Part shown: positions 41,121 through 48,180 of the stretch, piece after piece | How positions within the stretch are numbered: the first letter of the stretch is position 1 | Layout of the letters: each line of letters starts with the position of its first letter | Assembly (NCBI GenBank): GCA_023954175.1 | Contig: JAMLIM010000022.1 | Span: 1-48,180, forward strand | Length of the DNA stretch: 48,180 nt | Direction of reading: 5' to 3' | From: Rhizobacter sp. | Lineage (GTDB): Bacteria; Pseudomonadota; Gammaproteobacteria; Burkholderiales; Burkholderiaceae_C | The notes under the pieces: generated by a model | The model's input: the letters and a program-made list of their open reading frames with translations, nothing else | Database searches by the model: none | What the model was told of the DNA's origin: nothing | Position numbers and translations under genes: made by a program

Positions 41121-42257
41121 CTATACGAGCGACATGTGCTCGGTGCCGGCGGCGAGGTCGGTGTTGCGCGCGCGCTCGCTGTTGAGCTTGATCTGCAGGC
41201 GCAGGTCGTTGAGCGAATCGGCGTTGCGCAGCGCGTCCTCGATCGTCACGGCGTAGTTCTCGTAGAGCTCGAACAGGCTCTGGTCGAAGGTCTGCATGCC
41301 GATCTCGCGCGAGCGCTTCATGATCTCCTTGATCTCGGGCACGTCGCCCTTGAAGATCAGGTCGCTGATCAATGGCGAGTTGAGCATGATCTCGACCGCC
41401 GCGATGCGCCCCGCGCCTTCCTGGCGCGGCAGCAGGCGCTGCGAGACGAGGCCCTTCAGGTTGAGCGACAAGTCCATCAGCAGCTGGGCGCGGCGTTCTT
41501 CGGGGAAGAAGTTGATGATGCGGTCGAGCGCCTGGTTCGTGCTGTTGGCGTGCAGCGTTGCCATGCACAGGTGGCCGGTCTCGGCGAAGGCGACGGCGTG
41601 CTCCATCGTCTCGCGGTCGCGGATTTCGCCCATCAGGATGACGTCGGGCGCCTGGCGCAGCGTGTTCTTCAGCGCCGCGGCCCAACCGTCGGTGTCGATG
41701 CCGACCTCGCGCTGGGTGACGATGCAGTTCTTGTGCGGGTGCACGAACTCGACCGGGTCCTCGATCGTGATGATGTGCCCGTAGGAATGCTCGTTGCGCC
41801 AGTCGACCATCGCCGCGAGCGAGGTGCTCTTGCCCGAGCCGGTCGCGCCGACGAAGATCACGAGCCCGCGCTTGGTCATCGCGATGTCCTTGAGCACCGG
41901 CGGCAGCGCGAGCGAGTCGATCGTCGGCAGCGTCATCGGGATCGTGCGCAGCACGAGGCCGACGTTGCCCTGCTGCACGAAGGCGTTGACGCGAAAGCGC
42001 CCGATGCCCTGCGGCGAGATCGCGAAGTTGCACTCCTTGGTGCGCTCGAACTCGGCCGCCTGCTTGTCGTTCATCACCGCGCGCGTCAGCGCCAGCGTGT
42101 GCTGGCCGGTCAGCGGCTGCGGCGAGACCTTGGTGATCTTGCCGTCGACCTTGATCGCCGGCGGGAAGTCCGCCGTCAGGAACAGGTCGGACCCGTTGCG
42201 CGACACCATCAGGCGCAGCAGGTCGTTGACGAATTTGGAGGCCTGATCACGTTCCAT
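41121..42257 (-). CDS. pilU: Type IV pilus retraction ATPase PilU
   Basis: The 378-residue ATPase starts MERDQASKFVNDLLRLMVSR, typical of PilU. It has Walker A GATGSGKST, Walker B LMGEIRDRETM, and HANSTNQALDRIINFFPEE. ATG at 42257 is preferred over starts 12 codons upstream because it matches family starts. PilU helps PilT retract type IV pili. Usually pilU follows pilT directly; here about one kilobase of foreign-looking genes lies between. A terminator follows. Confidence 0.95.
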   Translation of the reverse strand: MERDQASKFVNDLLRLMVSRNGSDLFLTADFPPAIKVDGKITKVSPQPLTGQHTLALTRAVMNDKQAAEFERTKECNFAISPQGIGRFRVNAFVQQGNVGLVLRTIPMTLPTIDSLALPPVLKDIAMTKRGLVIFVGATGSGKSTSLAAMVDWRNEHSYGHIITIEDPVEFVHPHKNCIVTQREVGIDTDGWAAALKNTLRQAPDVILMGEIRDRETMEHAVAFAETGHLCMATLHANSTNQALDRIINFFPEERRAQLLMDLSLNLKGLVSQRLLPRQEGAGRIAAVEIMLNSPLISDLIFKGDVPEIKEIMKRSREIGMQTFDQSLFELYENYAVTIEDALRNADSLNDLRLQIKLNSERARNTDLAAGTEHMSLV

Positions 42258-42274
42258 GATGTGTCCTTTGGGTG

Positions 42275-42566
42275 TTACGTGCGTTCGAGCCAATAGCCTG
42301 GCTCTCGATGCTGGTGCGCAACCGCGTAGATCTGTGGACCACGTGCATCCTCTTCATAGACCACCGTGTAGGGGAAGCGATCGAAGTGGTACACGCGCAA
42401 CCCGAACGCGCCGTGCGCGCCTTGCCTGGTTCTCGATCTGCAGGTCTCGTACGCGTTCGAACTCGGCGAGGAACGCTTCGGCTACCGCGACGTTCGCGTG
42501 CTCGGCGTAGTAGACGGCGGCATCGCCCAACTCGGCCTCAGCTTCTGGGTGAATCCAGCAGGTCAC
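42275..42566 (-). pseudogene. Frameshifted ParE/RelE-type toxin
   Basis: The first part, from GTG at 42566, reads WIHPEAEAELGDAAVYYAEH and AFLAEFERVRDL, normal for ParE-like toxins. The next frame, offset by one base, continues with FGLRVYHFDRFPYTVVYEED and PQIYAVAHQHREPGYW, the expected C-terminus, ending at TAA 42275-42277. The shift lies near 42395-42425. Without it the toxin would be about 95 residues. The start overlaps the antitoxin stop (GTGA). Confidence 0.82.
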
Positions 42567-42787
42567 GCCAATCGAGCTCGAACCCGGGCGAGCGCTTCAT
42601 CGCCAGGGACCATCCGGGCGCGGCCAGAACGGACCTCCTCGCGGCGGCTATCGGCGAGCTGCATCCAGGCCGCCTGCGCGGGCGACTTGGGCTCGAAACT
42701 CGCGATCAGGCGCTCCAAGAGGCGGGCCCGATCTTCCGGCGGCAGGCTCAACGCCTGCGCTTCAAGGTCTTCGACGGGAATGGACAT
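42563..42787 (-). CDS. Addiction-module antitoxin (Unstab_antitox type)
   Basis: The 74-residue protein matches putative addiction-module components. It has LEAQALSLPPEDRARLLERL, LIASFEPKSPAQAAWMQLAD and a C-terminal SGRARMVPGDEALARVRARL. It normally neutralises a ParE/RelE toxin encoded by the overlapping next gene, which is broken here, so it is an orphan. The ATG at 42787 has AAAGG seven bases upstream; a TTG two codons earlier is less likely. It lies between pilT and pilU. Confidence 0.85.
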   Translation of the reverse strand: MSIPVEDLEAQALSLPPEDRARLLERLIASFEPKSPAQAAWMQLADSRREEVRSGRARMVPGDEALARVRARLA

Positions 42788-42865
42788 GTTCAACCTTTCG
42801 CTGCTTGCGCCCCGAAGATGCCACAGGGCAGGACCAGTTGTTGAACTTCGGGTTGCAACGAGGAC

Positions 42866-43159
42866 CTATTTCGACTGGAGGTGTCTGAAGTCATGCTCAG
42901 TGAGCGATGTTGTGCGGAGTAGTTTCCGAGAAAGCAGATCGGCGCGAATCGCGAGGACAAAGACCGCCATGGCGTGCTCCTTCTCGACTCCAACGCAGAA
43001 GCCACGCAAAGAACAGATGAGTTCCTTGTAGTGGGCCTCCTTCCGCAAATACTGATCTGCGAGCCGCTTTCGCAATTCGTTCGTGAACCAAGCCATGACG
43101 GCACCAAGCAGCGGCGCTGCGAACTTCCAAGCATCGGCGGAGCTGAGCACGTCTTGCAT
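42866..43159 (-). CDS. Small hypothetical protein with one membrane segment
   Basis: The 97-residue frame begins MQDVLSSADAWKFAAPLLGA, with a hydrophobic stretch at residues 12-26 (KFAAPLLGAVMAWFT). It continues LRKRLADQYLRKEAHYKELI, a helical cytoplasmic-looking tail. The base composition is more AT-rich than pilT or pilU. I recognise no family. It lies in the insert between pilT and pilU together with the toxin-antitoxin remnant. It could be a genuine small inner-membrane protein or a truncated gene. Confidence 0.5.
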   Translation of the reverse strand: MQDVLSSADAWKFAAPLLGAVMAWFTNELRKRLADQYLRKEAHYKELICSLRGFCVGVEKEHAMAVFVLAIRADLLSRKLLRTTSLTEHDFRHLQSK

Positions 43160-43229
43160 TCGATAGGCCCAACCTGTTCCAGGTTACCGCCCTGCGCCCC
43201 CAGCCGGAAAGCGACGCAGTGATGCGCCG

Positions 43230-44273
43230 CTACCCGGGGAAGTTCTCGGGGAACTTCGCCTTGCTGCGGGCCTCGGCCGGCGAGACGATGTTGCGCCGCA
43301 CCAGTTCGGAGAGGTTCTGGTCGAGCGTCTGCATGCCGAGGCTGTTGCCGGTCTGGATCGACGAATACATCTGCGCCACCTTGGCCTCGCGGATCAGGTT
43401 GCGGATCGCGGCGGTGCCGAGCATGATCTCGTGCGCCGCGACGCGGCCCGAGCCGTCCTTCAACTTGCACAGCGTCTGCGAGATGACGGCCACCATCGAC
43501 TCCGACACCATCGCGCGCACCATCTCCTTCTCGGCCGCCGGGAAGACGTCGACGATGCGGTCGATCGTCTTCGCCGCCGAACTGGTGTGCAGCGTGCCGA
43601 ACACGAGGTGGCCGGTCTCGGCGGCGGTGAGCGCGAGGCGGATCGTCTCCAGGTCGCGCATTTCACCGACCAGGATCGCGTCCGGGTCTTCGCGCAGCGC
43701 CGAGCGCAAGGCGTTCGAGAACGACAGCGTGTGCGGCCCGACTTCGCGCTGGTTGACGAGGCACTTCTTCGATTCGTGGACGAACTCGATCGGGTCTTCC
43801 ACCGTCAGCACGTGGCCGTATTCGTTTTCGTTGAGGTGGTTGACCATCGCCGCAAGCGTCGTCGACTTGCCCGAACCGGTCGGCCCGGTCACGAGCACGA
43901 GGCCGCGCGGCTTCAACGCCAGCTCGGCGAACACCTTGGGCGTGTTGAGCTGCTCGAGCGTCAGGATCTTGCTCGGAATCGTGCGGAACACGGCGCCCGC
44001 GCCACGGTTCTGGTTGAACGCGTTGACGCGAAAGCGCGCCAGGCCCTGGATCTCGAACGAGAAGTCGCACTCGAGCGTCTCCTCGTAGGCCTTGCGCTGC
44101 GAGTCGTTCATGATGTCGTAGACCATCTCGTGCACCTGCTTGTGCTCGAGGGGTTCGACATTGATGCGCCGTACGTCGCCGTGGACCCGGATCATCGGCG
44201 GCAGGCCCGACGAAAGGTGCAGGTCGGACGCCTTGTTCTTGACCGAAAACGCCAGCAGTTGGGTGATGTCCAT
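43230..44273 (-). CDS. pilT: Type IV pilus retraction ATPase PilT
   Basis: The 347-residue hexameric ATPase drives pilus retraction and twitching. Family marks are ITQLLAFSVKNKASDLHLSSG, Walker A GPTGSGKST, Walker B AILVGEMRDLETI, HTSSAAKTIDRIVDVFP (His box), and the AIRNLIRE motif found in PilT. It diverges from yggS, as in many proteobacteria. Confidence 0.96.
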   Translation of the reverse strand: MDITQLLAFSVKNKASDLHLSSGLPPMIRVHGDVRRINVEPLEHKQVHEMVYDIMNDSQRKAYEETLECDFSFEIQGLARFRVNAFNQNRGAGAVFRTIPSKILTLEQLNTPKVFAELALKPRGLVLVTGPTGSGKSTTLAAMVNHLNENEYGHVLTVEDPIEFVHESKKCLVNQREVGPHTLSFSNALRSALREDPDAILVGEMRDLETIRLALTAAETGHLVFGTLHTSSAAKTIDRIVDVFPAAEKEMVRAMVSESMVAVISQTLCKLKDGSGRVAAHEIMLGTAAIRNLIREAKVAQMYSSIQTGNSLGMQTLDQNLSELVRRNIVSPAEARSKAKFPENFPG

Positions 44274-44392
44274 GGAACGATGTCGGTTGATTCGGCGCCG
44301 GCTTGAGCCGTTCGGGCGCCCGCCGCGCCCGCGCCTGCGGCGGCGCGCCCACGGTCCGCGGTCGAAGCCGTGGGCGATACTTGCGGCCCATT

Positions 44393-45097
44393 ATGGCGAC
44401 GATCGCTTCCCGGCTCCACCAGGTTCGCGCGCGTATCGCGCAGGCCTGTGCCGCGGCCGGCCGGCCCGTGCAAAGCGTCACACTGCTCGCGGTCAGCAAG
44501 ACCTGCGCCGCGCCGCGCCTGCGCGAGGCCTTCGACGCCGGCCAGCGTGCCTTCGGCGAGAACTACGTGCAGGAGGCGCTGGACAAGATGGCGCAGCTGG
44601 CGGACCTGCGCGCCGACATCGAGTGGCACCTGATCGGCCCGCTGCAAAGCAACAAGACGCGCGTCGTGGCCGGGCAGTTCGACTGGGTGCACTCGGTCGA
44701 TCGGCTCAAGCTCGCCGAGCGCCTGAGCGCGCAGCGGCCGGCGCATCTGGCGCCGCTGCAGGTCTGCCTTCAGGTCAACATCAGCGGCGAAGCGAGCAAG
44801 AGCGGCGTCGCGCCGGCCGATGTGCCGGCACTCGCCCGCGCCGTCGCCGCGCTGCCCGGCCTGCGCCTGCGCGGGCTGATGGCGATTCCGGAGCCGGCGG
44901 CCGACTTCGAGGCGCAGCGCATGCCGCATCGGGCGTTGCGCGATCTGCTGTCGGCGCTGCAAACCGAGTTGCAGAGTGTCCCCCTCGACACGCTCTCGAT
45001 CGGCATGAGCGACGATCTCGAAGCCGCGGTCGCCGAGGGCGCGACGCTGGTGCGCATCGGCACCGCAATCTTCGGCGCGCGTCCAGCCGTCGGGTGA
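44393..45097 (+). CDS. yggS: YggS family pyridoxal-phosphate homeostasis protein
   Basis: The 234-residue PLP-binding protein has the lysine motif VTLLAVSKTCAAPRLREA, then FGENYVQEALDKM, EWHLIGPLQSNKTR, VCLQVNISGEASKSG, LRGLMAIPEPAADF and the phosphate-binding LSIGMSDDLEAAVAEGATLVRIGTAIFG, given in parts. It regulates PLP and amino-acid balance without known catalysis. ATG 44393 begins the family N-terminus (ATIASRLHQVRARI). The proC gene lies further downstream. Confidence 0.95.
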   Translation: MATIASRLHQVRARIAQACAAAGRPVQSVTLLAVSKTCAAPRLREAFDAGQRAFGENYVQEALDKMAQLADLRADIEWHLIGPLQSNKTRVVAGQFDWVHSVDRLKLAERLSAQRPAHLAPLQVCLQVNISGEASKSGVAPADVPALARAVAALPGLRLRGLMAIPEPAADFEAQRMPHRALRDLLSALQTELQSVPLDTLSIGMSDDLEAAVAEGATLVRIGTAIFGARPAVG

Positions 45098-45185
45098 CCT
45101 GACCGCGCGCCGGGCCGCGCCGGCGTGACTTCCGACCGCCGCCAGATCGGCCTCGCGGCAGCTGCACTCGGTAACATCGCGCCCC

Positions 45186-45908
45186 ATGCCCGCTTCCATG
45201 CTCGTCGCGCTGCACCGGCTGCCGGCCGAGTTCTGGTACACCCTCACGCGCCTGGGCGAGATGCAGCTGCTGCTGCCGATCGGCATGGCGCTGATCGCCT
45301 GGCTCGCCTGGTCGGGCGAACGTGCGCGCGCAGCGGGTTGGCTCGCGCTGCTCCTGGCGGCGGTCGGCATCACCACCGCGAGCAAGATCGCCTTCATCGG
45401 CTGGGGCATCGGCAGCGCGCGCCTCAATTTCACCGGCTTCTCGGGCCATGCGATGCATGCGGCGGCGGTGTTTCCGCTGCTGATGGGCTGCGTTGCCGCC
45501 AGCGGGCCGCGCTGGCTTCGGATCGGCGCGGTGGCGTTTGCGTTCATGCTGGCGGCGCTCGTCGCGCTCTCGCGCATCGTCGTCGGCGCCCATTCGCCGA
45601 GCGAGGCGCTGCTGGGTTTCCTGCTCGGCGCGCTCGCGAGCGGCCTTGCGCTCACGCTCGGGCGCCCGCCGCATTCGCACCTGCCGCGCTGGCTGCTGGC
45701 GACGGTTGTCGCCGCGCTGCTGCTGAATTCGTCGGCCCTGCCGACCATGGAGACGCACGGCATGGTGACGCGCCTCGCGCTGGAGCTCTCGGGCCGCGAC
45801 AAGCCCTACACCCGTCACATGATGCTGCGCGAGGAGAAGCTGCGGCGGCAAAAGGCGCAGCAGCTCGTCGCCGCACCTGTCGTGCCTGTCGTGCACGGCG
45901 CGCTATAG
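45186..45908 (+). CDS. PAP2-family membrane phosphatase
   Basis: The 240-residue protein has several hydrophobic helices and phosphatase motifs: KIAFIGWG, SGHAMHAAAVFPLL (motif with PSGH-like Ser-Gly-His) and SRIVVGAHSPSEALLG (motif C, SRxxxxxHxxxD with Glu for Asp). The first motif KxxxxxxRP is only partly seen. It may dephosphorylate undecaprenyl pyrophosphate or a lipid phosphate. It follows yggS by 88 bases. Its 3' end overlaps the convergent Lrp gene by six bases. Confidence 0.82.
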   Translation: MPASMLVALHRLPAEFWYTLTRLGEMQLLLPIGMALIAWLAWSGERARAAGWLALLLAAVGITTASKIAFIGWGIGSARLNFTGFSGHAMHAAAVFPLLMGCVAASGPRWLRIGAVAFAFMLAALVALSRIVVGAHSPSEALLGFLLGALASGLALTLGRPPHSHLPRWLLATVVAALLLNSSALPTMETHGMVTRLALELSGRDKPYTRHMMLREEKLRRQKAQQLVAAPVVPVVHGAL

Positions 45909-46376
45909 CGCGAGCGCCGCGGTGTTCTTCACTTCCTCCATCACCGCGTAGGTGTGCGTCTCGCGCACGCCGGGCAGCGACCACATCACCGAGCCGATCA
46001 GTTCGCGATACGCCGCCATGTCGGCCACGCGCGTCTTGATCAGGTAGTCGAAGCCGCCGGCGACGAGGTGGCATTCGAGGATCTCGGGCCGCACCTGCAC
46101 CGCCGCCTTGAAGGCATTCATCACGTCCGGCGTCGTGCGGTCGAGCACGACCTCGACGAAGACCAGCATCCCGGCGCCGAGCTTGTCCGGGTTGAGCCGG
46201 GCCGTGTAGCCGAGGATGAAGCCCTCGCGCGTCAGGCGTTTCACCCGCTCGAGCACCGCCGTCGGCGACAGGTGCACCTCGTCGGCGAGCTTGAGGTTCG
46301 AAATCCGGCCGTCCTTTTGCAGCACGCGCAGGATCTTGAGGTCGATCTTGTCGATGCCGGAGGGGTCGGTTCTCAT
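45903..46376 (-). CDS. Lrp/AsnC-family regulator
   Basis: The 157-residue regulator has the AsnC HTH (IDKIDLKILRVLQKDGRISN, then LADEVHLSPTAVLERVKRL) and a RAM ligand domain (HLVAGGFDYLIKTRVADMAAY, LPGVRETHTYAVMEEVK). It resembles the leucine-responsive Lrp of beta- and gammaproteobacteria. It diverges from the EamA transporter over 147 bases, so that gene is a candidate target. Confidence 0.92.
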   Translation of the reverse strand: MRTDPSGIDKIDLKILRVLQKDGRISNLKLADEVHLSPTAVLERVKRLTREGFILGYTARLNPDKLGAGMLVFVEVVLDRTTPDVMNAFKAAVQVRPEILECHLVAGGFDYLIKTRVADMAAYRELIGSVMWSLPGVRETHTYAVMEEVKNTAALAL

Positions 46377-46523
46377 GCTTGATAAACCTCGCTCGATGGG
46401 ACGGAAGTCGGAGAATAATCCGGGCGTCGAACAAATGCGCCAGCAAATACGCTAGCGACTTTCCGAAACTCTGCCCACCCTGATGACGATTGCGCCTTCC
46501 GCCGTGACCGCAACCCGCCTGCC

Positions 46524-47498
46524 GTGCCCCTGCCGCAACGAATCGCCGGTTCCTGCCGGCCTGCTCCCGGGCCTGCATTGACGCCGACCCAGCGGCATCG
46601 CCTTGCCCACGCGCTGCTCTGGCTGATCCCGGCGCTCTGGTCGTCGAACTACATCATCGCGCGCGCCGCGGACGGCGTGATCGCGCCGCATGCGCTTGCG
46701 TTCGGCCGCTGGACGCTCGCCTTCGTGCTGATGCTGCCGTTCGCCGGCGCGACGCTCGTCGCGAGCTTTGCCGGCTGGCGCCATGAGTGGCGGCAGATGC
46801 TCGTGCTCGGCGGGCTCGGCATGTGGATCTGCGGTGCCTTCGTCTACATCGGCGCGCACACGACGAGCGCAACCAACATCGGCCTGATCTACGCGGCGAC
46901 GCCGGTCGCGATCGCGCTCGCCGGCACGCGCCTGTTGCACGAGCCGCTGTCAATGGCGCAGCGCGCCAGCATGGGGCTGGCGCTGGCCGGTGTGCTGTTC
47001 GTCATCGCCAAGGGCGAGCCGGCCAACCTGCTCGCGGTGCGCTTCACGATCGGCGACGGCTGGATCCTCGTCGCCGCCGTGTCCTGGGTCGCCTACACCG
47101 TGCTGCTGCAGCGATGGCACTCGGCGCTCTCGGCCGTGCCGCGGCTGGCCGCGATCGCGCTCGGCGGCCTCGTCGTGCTGCTGCCGTTCACGCTGGCCGA
47201 GGCGTGGTTCAGCCCGGGCCCGCCCCTCACGGCCAAGGCCTGGGGCTTGATCGTGCTCGCCGGCGTCGTGCCGGGTGTGCTGTCGTACCAGGCCTACGCC
47301 TACATGCTGCGCGAACTCGGCGTCGCGCGCGCAAGCCTCGTGATGTACCTCTCGCCCGTCTATGCCGCGTTCACCGCCTGGGCCGTGCTCGGCGAGGCGC
47401 CGCGCTGGTATCACGCGGCGGGCGCGGCGCTGATCCTGCCGAGCATCTACCTCGCGACCCGCGGCGCTGCACCGGCGCAGGTCGGCGCCCGGCGTTGA
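46524..47498 (+). CDS. EamA/DMT-superfamily transporter
   Basis: The 324-residue protein has ten hydrophobic segments in two EamA repeats, with LWLIPALWSSNYIIARAADG at the start and PVYAAFTAWAVLGEAPRWYH near the end. It probably exports an amino acid or other small metabolite. The start is taken as GTG at 46524, though a TTG at 46578 fits the family N-terminus (TPTQRHRLAHALLW). It is divergent from the Lrp-type regulator. Confidence 0.88.
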   Translation: MPLPQRIAGSCRPAPGPALTPTQRHRLAHALLWLIPALWSSNYIIARAADGVIAPHALAFGRWTLAFVLMLPFAGATLVASFAGWRHEWRQMLVLGGLGMWICGAFVYIGAHTTSATNIGLIYAATPVAIALAGTRLLHEPLSMAQRASMGLALAGVLFVIAKGEPANLLAVRFTIGDGWILVAAVSWVAYTVLLQRWHSALSAVPRLAAIALGGLVVLLPFTLAEAWFSPGPPLTAKAWGLIVLAGVVPGVLSYQAYAYMLRELGVARASLVMYLSPVYAAFTAWAVLGEAPRWYHAAGAALILPSIYLATRGAAPAQVGARR

Positions 47499-47525
47499 AG
47501 GCGGCGCGCTGCTTACACTGACGGC

Positions 47526-48180
47526 ATGGAAAGCATTGCATTCATCGGCGGCGGCAACATGGCCAGCGCGATCATCGGCGGGCTGATCGAGGGCGGCCTC
47601 GCGCCGTCCGCGGTCCTCGTCGTCGAGCCGTTCGAGGCGCAGCGCGAGAAGCTGCGCACCGCGTTCGGCATCGCCCCGCTCGCCGCGGCCGACGCGACGC
47701 TTGCGCGCGCCGGCATCGTCGTGTGGGGCGTCAAGCCGCAACTCTTCGGCGAGGCGGCCGCGCCGTGCGCCGCGCACGTCGCTCAGGCACTGCACCTGAG
47801 CGTGATGGCCGGCATCCGCAGCGACGCGATCGCGCACGCCGCAGGCACCGAGCGCGTCGTACGCGCGATGCCTAATACGCCGGCGTTGATCGGCAGGGGC
47901 ATCGCGGGGCTGTACGCGCGCGCCGCCGTCTCGGCCGACGACCGCACGCGTGTCGAGCAGGTGCTGGCGCCGACCGGGCGCACGCTGTGGGTGCGGCAGG
48001 AGGCCGATCTGGATGCGGTGACGGCCCTCTCGGGCTCCGGCCCGGCCTACGTCTTCTATTTCGTCGAGGCGATGATGGCCGCGGCGAAGGAGATGGGGCT
48101 CAGCGCCGAAGAAGGCCGACAGTTCGCGCTCGCCACCTTCGCCGGCGCAACCGAACTTGCCGCGCGTTCGAGCGATCCGG
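47526..48180 (+). CDS. proC: Pyrroline-5-carboxylate reductase, 3' end outside window
   Basis: The visible 218 codons contain SIAFIGGGNMASAIIGGLIE, the NAD(P) motif, then GVKPQLF, RVVRAMPNTPALIGRG and SGSGPAYVFYFVEAM, the family signature. The enzyme makes proline from pyrroline-5-carboxylate. About 50 C-terminal residues lie beyond the right edge. Proximity to yggS and pilT is a conserved arrangement. Confidence 0.96.
   Translation, partial: MESIAFIGGGNMASAIIGGLIEGGLAPSAVLVVEPFEAQREKLRTAFGIAPLAAADATLARAGIVVWGVKPQLFGEAAAPCAAHVAQALHLSVMAGIRSDAIAHAAGTERVVRAMPNTPALIGRGIAGLYARAAVSADDRTRVEQVLAPTGRTLWVRQEADLDAVTALSGSGPAYVFYFVEAMMAAAKEMGLSAEEGRQFALATFAGATELAARSSDP

Noticed and set aside
39823-42033. 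Minus-strand frame of about 736 codons across the BON, dehydrogenase and pilU genes
   Set aside because: It runs out of frame through known families on the same or opposite strand and has an Arg-rich shadow composition.

Overview
The window is high-GC, densely packed proteobacterial chromosome. The gene set points to a betaproteobacterium, probably Burkholderiales: rsmI-yraN-SIS-BON order, a pilT/pilU pair next to yggS and proC, a tldD neighbourhood, and strong G/C bias at third codon positions. The species cannot be named from the sequence. No rRNA, tRNA or CRISPR array was seen.

Region 1 (1-2351) holds a truncated serine hydrolase and a tannase/feruloyl-esterase-like lipoprotein. Region 2 (about 2720-18291) is an exopolysaccharide locus of the Wzx/Wzy type. 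It contains an initiating sugar transferase fused to a PilZ-like domain, a Wzz/GumC-like co-polymerase, a degenerate tyrosine-autokinase partner, a Wzy-like polymerase, two methyltransferases, GT2 and GT9 glycosyltransferases, an O-acyltransferase and a flippase fused to a GT4 glycosyltransferase. On the opposite strand lie a propeller-type glycosidase, a Wza-like export lipoprotein and a sugar epimerase. Several plus-strand genes overlap by ATGA, so translation is probably coupled.

Region 3 (18545-22490) holds a glutathione transferase, a DUF1992 protein and a two-gene molybdenum hydroxylase (CoxS/form-II CoxL) without an FAD subunit. Region 4 (22491-27130) is accessory DNA. All its intact genes are on the minus strand: DUF1697, two VOC proteins, DUF2200, an Abi_C abortive-infection protein, a minimal nucleotidyltransferase and a zinc-ribbon protein. 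It also holds an SMR-transporter remnant, a second copy of the coxL 3' end, and attC-like palindromes and short repeats at gene ends. It reads as the remains of an integron-type cassette array without an integrase. The part from about 24240 to 27050 is visibly AT-richer than its surroundings.

Region 5 (27131-36912) is mostly core metabolism: a D-lactate/glycolate-type dehydrogenase, metY, a PduO cobalamin adenosyltransferase, aroG with a complete attenuator (aromatic-rich leader peptide, antiterminator and terminator), tldD coupled to a LysR regulator with a perfect operator palindrome, a NAD(P)-binding protein, rsmI and yraN. Region 6 (37038-41039) interrupts the rsmI-yraN-diaA-dolP type cluster with a YSC84 protein and an SDR before the SIS and BON genes. 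Region 7 (41121-48180) holds pilU and pilT separated by an inserted antitoxin, a frameshifted ParE-like toxin and a small membrane protein. It continues with yggS, a PAP2 phosphatase, an Lrp regulator, an EamA transporter and a truncated proC.

The strongest candidates for a second look are the cassette-like accessory region with its defence-type genes, the aroG attenuator, and three unusual proteins in the polysaccharide locus: a PilZ-fused transferase lacking the catalytic Asp, a BY-kinase-like protein lacking the Walker-A Lys, and the flippase-glycosyltransferase fusion.
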